From Steinernema hermaphroditum (Eukaryota > Nematoda > Chromadorea > Rhabditida > Steinernematidae), in contig CM059621.1 of NCBI GenBank assembly GCA_030435675.1, positions 2,108,001-2,172,000 of the forward strand: a stretch of 64,000 nt of DNA. The letters run 5' to 3'. The notes under the pieces are model-generated. The model saw nothing but the letters and a program-made list of their open reading frames with translations, searched no databases and was not told the origin of the DNA. Shown one piece after another: positions 56,485 to 64,000 of the stretch. Each line of letters begins with the position of its first letter. Within the stretch, counting starts at the first letter, position 1. The translations under genes were made by a program, and so were the position numbers.

Positions 56485-57742
56485 ATGCACGACTTCATGA
56501 CTACGTCTATCTTCATCTACATTATTGGAGTCTTCGGAATTTTTGGCAATATCAACATTCTTATCGCAATTTATCGACTGAAACCCCGTCTGAAGTCAAG
56601 TAGGTTGTGCCCAGTATATGGCCTTGCTTCACTCGCTATCGGAAATATAGGTATCCTCGTTGGACTACTCGCCTTTTCTGACTTCTTTTGCATCGTGTCC
56701 GAACTGCAAAACGCGACAAGAACACTACTCGATGTGCAAAGCTACAGAAGAGAGTGCTTCTGGGCCATCAGCACATATCTGTTTATGACCGAAGTTCAGA
56801 GCTTTCTAATGGCCGCTTTGGCCTTTGATCGGCTGTTTGCCTTCGCCTTTCCTTTTAGGTAAGAGGGGTAGCCAATGTCGGAGACTGAGGTCTGAAATTT
56901 GAAGAGGCGTCCATTTCTCAGTAGTATTCTTGGACCCTTTTCTTATTTTCAAATTGTGAGCGCTCCTGATTTTTTATATCATGAAAACGGCTTGCTTACA
57001 ACATCAACTAAGATCCTTTTTTGTCCTCTGTGATATTTGATTTTCAGATACGTCGCCATACGTACGTCTACGTACATTATCTGCTGTTGCATACCAGCTC
57101 TGATAGTAGCGACCTCCTTCCTAATCGTCGGAGCAGTGTATATAAACGACGAACCAATTGTTGCGTGCAATCCTCCACTAGCTTACGTTCCATCAGTTAC
57201 CGCAGTGTGGGGATATATCGGTATCATCACCGATCTGTGTACACTGTCCTTTTCGGCGATAGCTCTTGCCATATTGCTATTGAAAAGTGCTGTCACCATA
57301 TGAAAACTACACTAAAGGGGATTGTTTAGTGAGCAAACTTCGCCACGAGTTCCATTCGAGCTCCGAGTACCACGCCCTGCAAACTCAAAAGAAGCTCAGC
57401 ACCTCATGCTGTGTTATGATTTTGGTCTTTCTGCTTACGACATTTGCTACACACGTGGTGCTCACAATCTCCGAGCGCCTGGATATAGGAGCAGATACGG
57501 CAGCTGTGATACAGACCAATGCGGTATGCTGGTTTTCAGAATGTTAGTTTCTATTAATGACATTATTTCAGGTCATATTTATGATGATCTCTTACTCGCA
57601 GTCCTATTATGTTTACTTCTTCTGCAGCAAGCTCTATCGTGAGGCGTTCAAAAAACAGCTCATGTTCTTGCTGCCGAAAAGGATAAGAAATGTTTTGTGG
57701 AAACAACAAGGTGCAACTGTGTCTTTTAGTAGCTCGCGTTGA
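56485..57742 (+). CDS. srsx-type chemoreceptor (copy D), intact
   Basis: Five plus-strand exons: 56485-56599, 56651-56858, 57048-57286, 57330-57523, 57572-57742, phases consistent, 308 residues. Motifs: IGVFGIFGNINI, ELQNATRTLLDVQSYRRECF, FDRLFAFAFPF, ACNPPLAYV, KKLSTSCCVM before TM6 and YSQSYYVYFFCSKLYREAF after TM7. Exon lengths 115/208/239/194 match copy C. Intron 1 is 51 bp and in frame, so an unspliced message would still be open across it and add 17 residues to the first loop; comparison with paralogues favours splicing. First of a plus-strand trio with copies E and F. Confidence 0.88.
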
Positions 57743-59378
57743 AATAAATCAGAAACATACTATGTATTGTCCACAAGGGCGTTGAAGGCGTCTTGGGCGA
57801 CGGGGCGACGGCAATAAACAGGATGCATCTAAATGTATCGTATGGTGGTGTGGTGAAGTGGTGAAAGGCTTATCTGGTCGGTGGGTCGCTCAGCTACGAA
57901 GAACATCCGATCGCAATGTTTTGGAAACGCGTTCATTTCCAGCATTCCAGCATTTTATAGCCACTAACCCTTGTGGCTTGGTAACCTTACAAGCTTGGTA
58001 ACCTTACAACCTTATAACCCTTACACTACCATTATCAGGCTTTTGAAACGCGGTCTGCATGACAAAGGCATAAAAAAATCAAATAAACTATAATTGACAA
58101 GAGAAATATCTGATTCAAAAACGGAGGGGAATCATCAGCTTATTAGATGTCTTTATCATGTACTTACCATGTCTTTATCATGTGCTTACCGACGGTTACA
58201 AAGTTTTGGCACCATCTGATCAGGCCCCCTTGTAAGCACTAAGAACCTCATGGACCTCGAGGAAGTATTCGAAGAGATAACAAAAACGTGATGTTTGTTG
58301 TACACTTATCCTGAACTTTCCCAACCGCTCCCAGGTGTGGTAACCTTCCGAAAGGTCACTGATGCTTCCTACTCAAGTAACGCACGGCCTCAAGGGCACG
58401 GAAAGTACTAGAGATGTCCGATATTCGTTGAAAACAGCGAATGTCGTTACGTTTATACAGTATGAGGAGTAACATTTTGACGTTAAAGTGACAAGTACTG
58501 GCAAAATAACAGGGATAGAATTGTTAGTAAACAAGTTAAAATTACATTAGTAACACATCATAAAAATAGCGCGAAAATGTGGATTAGAGGTCAGTTTTAG
58601 ATATTGCTTGTCACGCATTCTTCTCTAGGGAATTCATATATGTGCGGTGCTGAATGCTCCGAGAAACGGAGGGACAAAAAACTCTCAGATTCTGATATCC
58701 TTCCTCTCCACCAGGTCAAACGGGCGATGTGTGTGGCCAGCTTGCTTTAACTCAACCATTATGTGCGCGGGCAACACTTTACCTGACGTCATGGAACGTT
58801 AGTTGACTTTCGTCAACATCTTGCACTAAACAGTTTTTCATATTCCGTTGCTACACAATCCCACCAGGTCACAGTGACATTTCCAGCTTGCTCTGTGAAA
58901 AGGACGTAAACATTTCCACGAATAGTCAGAGATCGGGCTGATATCCCCATCTTGATACATAGAATTGTCTACTTCGCTAAGATTTAAGCTCAACCAACCT
59001 CAGATTGTGCTAGATTTTCAGGTGCACAGTTAAGGTGACCCAGAATCGTTTCTTTGAAGAATTGTAAAAAGGAAGAAGTCCTTTATAATTGAACTGTGCG
59101 GCACTTCCTATCTACTCATATGACGTAGAAGATCGGATCTGTTTCGAGCTTAATTATTGGGCGCACAAAGAGCCGCCGCCTTTTTTCACATTGCCCTATG
59201 AGAGTCCTGTTAGTACCGTGCGTGTGACACTGTGTGGGGGGTGTGCGCGGATCGAATTCTTCATTTAAGCTTGTACTACACGTAGAATTTTTTCGCCCTC
59301 AGCTTCGTGTTTTTCTTCGAACGAATGCAATCCTTATCGTAAACACTTGCAGTACGTTGAAAGCACTAGATGAACGAT
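57743..59378. other. No gene seen
   Basis: Intergenic DNA between srsx copies D and E. Has a short cluster of GGTAACCTTACAA words near 57975-58025. No coding signal. Confidence 0.45.
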
Positions 59379-60667
59379 ATGGAAGTCATCGCTCTGCTCA
59401 TATTCATTATTGGAGCTTTTGGAATATTTGGAAGCGTCAATGTGCTGGTTGCGGTGGCTCGATTGAAGCCACGACTGAAGTCCAGTAAGTGTTTTTAACC
59501 TTGACCATCTGCAATCTCAAAATTTTGCCGATTTGGCTTATAGTTCCACCATGTATCATGTCGTGTTCATATCCCGTAAATTAGCGAGATATATTGTATG
59601 AAAAATATGAAAAATGAGATGTAATGGCCCAGCTCGTTTCAAGTAATAAGTGCCCTAGGTTCAAGTGATAAGCCTACCCATCCTAGATCCTTGTTTTACT
59701 CTAATACCTCCATTTAGGTCTTCTAGTGGGCCTCCTTGCATTTGCCGATGTCTTCTGCATCGTGTCGGAACTCCAGAATGCCATAAGAACTATATTCCAT
59801 GTTCAAAGCTATCGGAGAGAATGCTTCTGGGCCATCAGTCCCTATTTGGTAATGACAGAAGTACAGAGTTGTTTGATGTCGGCTCTGGCCTTCGATCGAC
59901 TGTTCGCTTTCGCTTTCCCAATAAAGTAAGATTCTCATGGCGAACTTAACTTGCAACTGTCTTATTCATTTTAGGTATGTCACAATACATACACCGAAAT
60001 ACGTATTCTGCTGTTGCTTACCTGCTATGGTGACATCAGTATCATTTCTGATCGTAGGAGCGTTCAACTTGGACGACGAACCGCTTGTGGCCTGTAACCC
60101 ACCACTTGCATACGCTGGGCCAGTAAGCAAGATCTGGGGATACGTCGGCGTGGGAATCGACATGTGTACGCTGACTTTCTACGTCACAGCTTTGATCATT
60201 CTACTTATCAAATGTAGCCTTTACCCATTTTCCCCTACATAATAGTGTCCTTTTAAGTGTTGAACTCTCGGCGAGCCCTGCATTCCGAGTATCAAATCTT
60301 GGACAAGCAAAAAAAGCTCAGCACTTCGTGCTCCGTAATGATTCTCGTCTTTCTATTCAGCACCTTCACTTCTAATGTGGTAATTTATTTGTCAAGACAA
60401 CTGAACATTAGTGAAGGAATGTCGGAAAAATTGGAGACATACATGGTAAGTATAAAAATGCTCTCTTACGAGGTTTTGTATTATATTCCATAGGTTATAT
60501 TGATGATGATTTCGTACTCACAGTCGTACTATGTGTACTTCGCCTGCAGCAAGCTGTATCGGGAGACATTCAAGAAGCAACTGCTATGTATCTTCCCGGA
60601 AAGGCTTGGACGATTTTTGGGCCATGCTCGAAGTATTGTAGTTTCTGTCACTCCCTCACGATATTAA
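59379..60667 (+). CDS. srsx-type chemoreceptor (copy E), intact
   Basis: Five plus-strand exons: 59379-59484, 59718-59925, 59975-60213, 60258-60445, 60494-60667, giving 304 residues. Exon 1 is three codons shorter than in copies A-D because the N-terminus is shorter (MEVIALLIF). Motifs: IGAFGIFGSVNV, ELQNAIRTIFHVQSYRRECF, EVQSCLMSALAFDRLFAF, ACNPPLAYA, KKLSTSCSVM, YSQSYYVYFACSKLYRETF, and the C-terminal SVTPSRY shared with copy F. Intron 1 is 233 bp, longest of the set. Likely a chemosensory GPCR. It is the closest intact relative of damaged copy F. Confidence 0.88.
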
Positions 60668-61879
60668 AGAATACGCGTCATATATTGTTGTTCTAGCTTG
60701 CAATTTTTAGAATAAAGAAGACAGAACTGTAGGCCGTGATTACACTTATAAGTTAGTCGACGTTTTCATAACATTCATGTATTCACCACGGACTACAGAA
60801 GTTGAAAGGGGCGGCTACTAAGTGAGGTAGGAGGCATTTTTGTGGTAGTTCCGTTGAGGAGGTCGCCACATACTGGGTACGAATAGGAGTTGCAGAAGCA
60901 CATCGGTACCGAGCACTTCAAGCCGGACTCCTTCGATTTTGAGGGCGATGGAATTGATATGAACTTGAACCGAACTTGCCTTCGCTGTTGACGAAATATC
61001 TGAGATCGCCAAGCCCATCCAAGTGGCCCTAGTCACCCAAGCTCCAAAATGCCGGTCGTTTCAAGCGTAGCCAGAAAAAAAGAAACCAAAACCCAGCGGT
61101 CGATTTTAATATGCTCCATGTTTCCTGCAGTTATGTATCCTATTGCTACTTGAATCCTTGTACGAACCGTGAGATGCTACAAACAGATTTTCAAGGGTCG
61201 TAAATGTCATATCAATAAGTAGCGAGAGGCTAGGCGATCATTTCTTACTTTCACCATCCCTAAAGAACTTAGACTATTGTCACTGACTATTTCTGCGCAC
61301 TGCATAGGATCCTAATCATGGCTATGCGAGAGTCAGCAGTTTAGACTGGAATGGCATTATTCCATATCACGTAGTCCAGATAGTCTAGATCATCATTTAT
61401 GGTTTACATTATCCCCAAAGAAGTAAGATGGTTACAAAACTTTCCAGCTCTAATTCAGCTATTGTGCTTCACTAAATGATTACGTGTTTCGTACGTATCG
61501 ATGTTTCCATGCGATCCAACATCCACGAGCATTTCCTGGTTAAATTTTCCCTTGAACATCAACACTAGAACACCTGAACTTACTATTCTTTCCTCCTATA
61601 TTTTGTCATGTATCACCCACCCTTTCATCTTGATCATTCTCAAAGAAGCCAAACATCAGCAGGCACACGGTGTACATATATGTTGTGTTCTAAAAGTTCA
61701 CGAGTTTACGTGCTACATCGATTTCCTCACGCACTGTGCCTCTACTATCTAAAAAGTCATCAAATTATGACTTTTGCCCTGCAAATTGCCCTTTCCACGA
61801 ACCCTGAAATGAACCTCCACCTAATCCAATTTCTCTTCGTCAAGCACACAACGTGATTTCATCACAGCTGTTTCGCGAA
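60668..61879. other. No gene seen
   Basis: 1.2 kb between copies E and F. Short frames only. Confidence 0.45.
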
Positions 61880-62857
61880 ATGGAGGATTTTCAAGTAGTC
61901 GCTCTATTGATCTACATTATTGGAGCCTTTGGAGCTTTCGGTAGCATCAACGTTCTTATTGCTGTGATTCGACTAAAGCCAAGGCTCAAGTCAAGTATGT
62001 TGAATAGAAAAATCTACAGATGATCTGATTTGTAGGTTTGCTTGTCGCGTTGCTTGCGTTTGCGGATATCTTCTGCATCGTGTCAGAGTTCCAGAATGCC
62101 ACAAGGAACATACTCAAAGTGAAAAGCTACAGAACAGAGTGCTTTTGGGCTATCAGCCCATATTTGGTGATGACAGAAGTTCAGAGTCGTCTAATGTGCG
62201 CCTTAGCCTTCGACCGACTCGTCGCTTTCACCTTCCCTATAGAGTCAGTTGAATACAGCGAAACAAGTCATAGATTTATTCAGATATGTCACTATGAGTA
62301 CACGTGTCATCTGTCAACGCCGTGTGGACCTATGTGGGCATTGTCAGCGATGTCTGTACATTAAGTTTCTCGGTAGCTGCACTTTTGATACTACTCATCA
62401 AACGTAATTATCCTCTTTTCGGGAAAACTTTCCATGTGAGTGTTTCAGTGCTAAAATCTCGTCGCGCACACTTCTCAGAATTCGAAGTCCTTAACAAGCA
62501 GAAGAAACTGAGCACTTCATGTTGTGTTATGATCACAGTATTTCTGATGAGTTCGTTCGTTTCAAACATGGTGATGTTTCTGTCTAAGAAACTCAACATT
62601 TCTGAGACACTGGCCGACAAACTGGATACCTACATGGTAACGTATTATGCAGGTGTATAACTGACAGAATCATTGATGTTTAGGTTGTGCCCGCCATGAT
62701 TTCCTACTCACAGTCCTACTATGTCTACTTCGCCTGCAGTAGGCTCTATCGGGAAACGTTTAAGAAGCAACTCCAGTTTATCCTGCCCGGTTGGCTCGGA
62801 CGAGTGCTCAATGATCCCCGTGTGACCATTGTTTCCGTAACGCCTTCGCGTTATTAA
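61880..62857 (+). pseudogene. srsx-type chemoreceptor (copy F) with a frame-breaking deletion in exon 3
   Basis: Exons: 61880-61994 (115), 62036-62243 (208), 62284-62403 (120), 62449-62636 (188), 62684-62857 (174). All splice sites are intact and exons 1, 2, 4 and 5 are open and of family length. Exon 3 lacks about 119 bp compared with the 239 bp of every intact paralogue. The sequence passes from YVTMSTR straight to VNAVWTYVGIVSD, losing most of TM4 and extracellular loop 2 with ACNPPLAY, and the frame shifts. It is otherwise like copy E, with the same SVTPSRY end. It may be a recent null allele rather than an old pseudogene; an assembly error is possible. Confidence 0.85.
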
Positions 62858-63276
62858 TATATTGTTTTTGTACGTTGCTAATACACGGATCTGTATGAGT
62901 TTTGGGTTTGTTAATGTAGCAGATCCTTCACTTGTGTGCACTGTGATCGGTCGGGCCAAGACGACTATTCGCTCTTTCTGAAGCTCGCTGAATGAATGGA
63001 ATGAGCGGCCGCTGTTTGCGAACGTCGCTAGTACAACTATCAAAAAGTTCCGTTGTGGCTGGTGTGGAACATAAGCCAAGCGACACATCAAGACATCTAT
63101 CTGCACCACCCGACCACCCGAACGCCGCCTTCTCAATTGAAAGAATCGCTCCAACTTTAACAAGTCTGCGCCAGCAGCCGGTCCGACGATGGGATTCCAT
63201 GTTGCCTACTGTACTTCATCACCGCGATGCTTCCAGTTTTAGCCTCTTCATCGTTCCGAAGCCTGCGTACTTAGGA
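62858..63276. other. No gene seen
   Basis: Downstream of copy F. Overlapping short frames on both strands, none with motifs. Confidence 0.4.
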
Positions 63277-63537
63277 TGCACCGGAACGGAAACCGGAACG
63301 AACCGGAATCATTCAGAAGATCCGGGATTCAAATCTGCCTGCGAGCAAAACTTTTTTATGTACTTTTTCCGCACGTTTTTCGGCATATTTAAATTTTGCT
63401 TACGTAAAATCAGACAATAAAACAGTTTCCAGAATGTTATGTCAAGAAAAAACGAAAATAAAAAAGTTTTGCTCGCGGGTGGATTCGAACCCTGGACCAT
63501 CTGACTGATTCTGGTTCGTTCCGGTTCCGTTCCAGCA
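63277..63537. repeat. Foldback element with tRNA-like B boxes in both arms
   Basis: Arms of about 95 bp: GCACCGGAACGGAAACCGGA at the left and its diverged inverse ending CGGTTCCGTTCCAGC at the right. The right arm, read on the minus strand, holds a perfect B box GGTTCGAATCC; the left arm has a decayed one (GGATTCAAATC). In each arm this is followed by GCGAGCAAAACTTTTTTAT, a T6 run. The centre is about 75 bp. The outer end resembles the mini-hAT at 2843. No coding capacity. Confidence 0.7.
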
Positions 63538-64000
63538 CGCACCGAGTGCCGGGTAGCCTAGCGGCTGAATCCGTAGAAGGAAGCCTGAGTAGAACAGCAG
63601 CAGTCGATTAGGGTTATGGCTGTGTAACGAAAAGCATAACGTCGCAATTCAAACGGCACACCAACAAGCAGACAGCTTGATCACATTTGAGCGGAAGCAG
63701 TACCGTCCATTTTATGGGTTAAATAAATAGTTGCAGCAGGCGAACCAATATTAATCGACAAGCACATATCCGCATCCATATTTATATCCTGTCGATCTTT
63801 AACCTAGCATCAACAGTTTAAAATAGCGAACAGATGGCTTTTCTTCTTGTATTGTTTACTAGTAATATAGAGCGATTTTAATAGCAAATGATTACAAACA
63901 GCAGGTGAAGGGTATTTGTTGCAACACATGGTAAAGTAAAAATAGAGAAAATCATAGCAGTCCTCGAACGCCTTGGCTGGAAGTAGTATTATCTTGAAGC
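63538..64000. other. No gene seen
   Basis: The end of the window; AT-rich with no supported feature. Confidence 0.4.

Noticed and set aside
56600..56650. Reading through intron 1 of srsx copy D as coding
   Set aside because: Every paralogue is spliced here; skipping it restores the exact 115/208 exon lengths.

Overview
The window looks like nuclear DNA of a clade V (rhabditine/strongylid-type) nematode. Introns are short (about 40-120 bp) with TTTCAG-like acceptors. It carries several nematode-type chemoreceptor genes, a neprilysin-like M13 relative, a vWA/C-type-lectin gene, a nicotinic receptor subunit, and Tc5-like, mariner-like, hAT-like, RTE and DIRS-type elements. No CRISPR, operon-like bacterial structure or convincing tRNA/rRNA gene was seen. 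Species cannot be read from the sequence.

Layout: 1-302 is the 3' end of a multicopper oxidase. 1.8-2.8 kb is an intronless 7TM chemoreceptor. 3.9-12.2 kb holds three minus-strand srsx-type receptors: two intact (3933-5100, 7049-8184) and one broken tandem copy (10.75-12.25 kb) carrying a non-autonomous hAT insertion. 13.6-15.5 kb is repeats, including a mariner-like element. 15.9-21.05 kb is a decayed neprilysin-like gene on the minus strand, split by a nearly complete 3.5-kb Tc5-like transposon whose long terminal inverted repeats each contain a tRNA-like sequence. 21.5-24.9 kb is a complete secreted vWA-vWA-C-type-lectin gene. 27.2-28.4 kb is another intact srsx gene. 32.1-34.8 kb is the gag and RT/RNase H part of a DIRS-type retroelement. 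35-50 kb is almost gene-free. 50.5-54.5 kb is a complete 12-exon alpha-type nicotinic acetylcholine receptor subunit with a mariner-like insertion in intron 7. 56.5-62.9 kb holds three plus-strand srsx genes, the last damaged by a deletion.

Functional theme: the srsx family is the dominant gene content. All copies share a five-exon plan with nearly fixed exon lengths (115, 208, 239, 188-194 and 168-210 bp), so intact and broken copies can be compared exon by exon. The rest is mostly a record of transposition. Several insertions can be dated relative to genes because the target duplications, and in one case the empty paralogous site, lie within this window.
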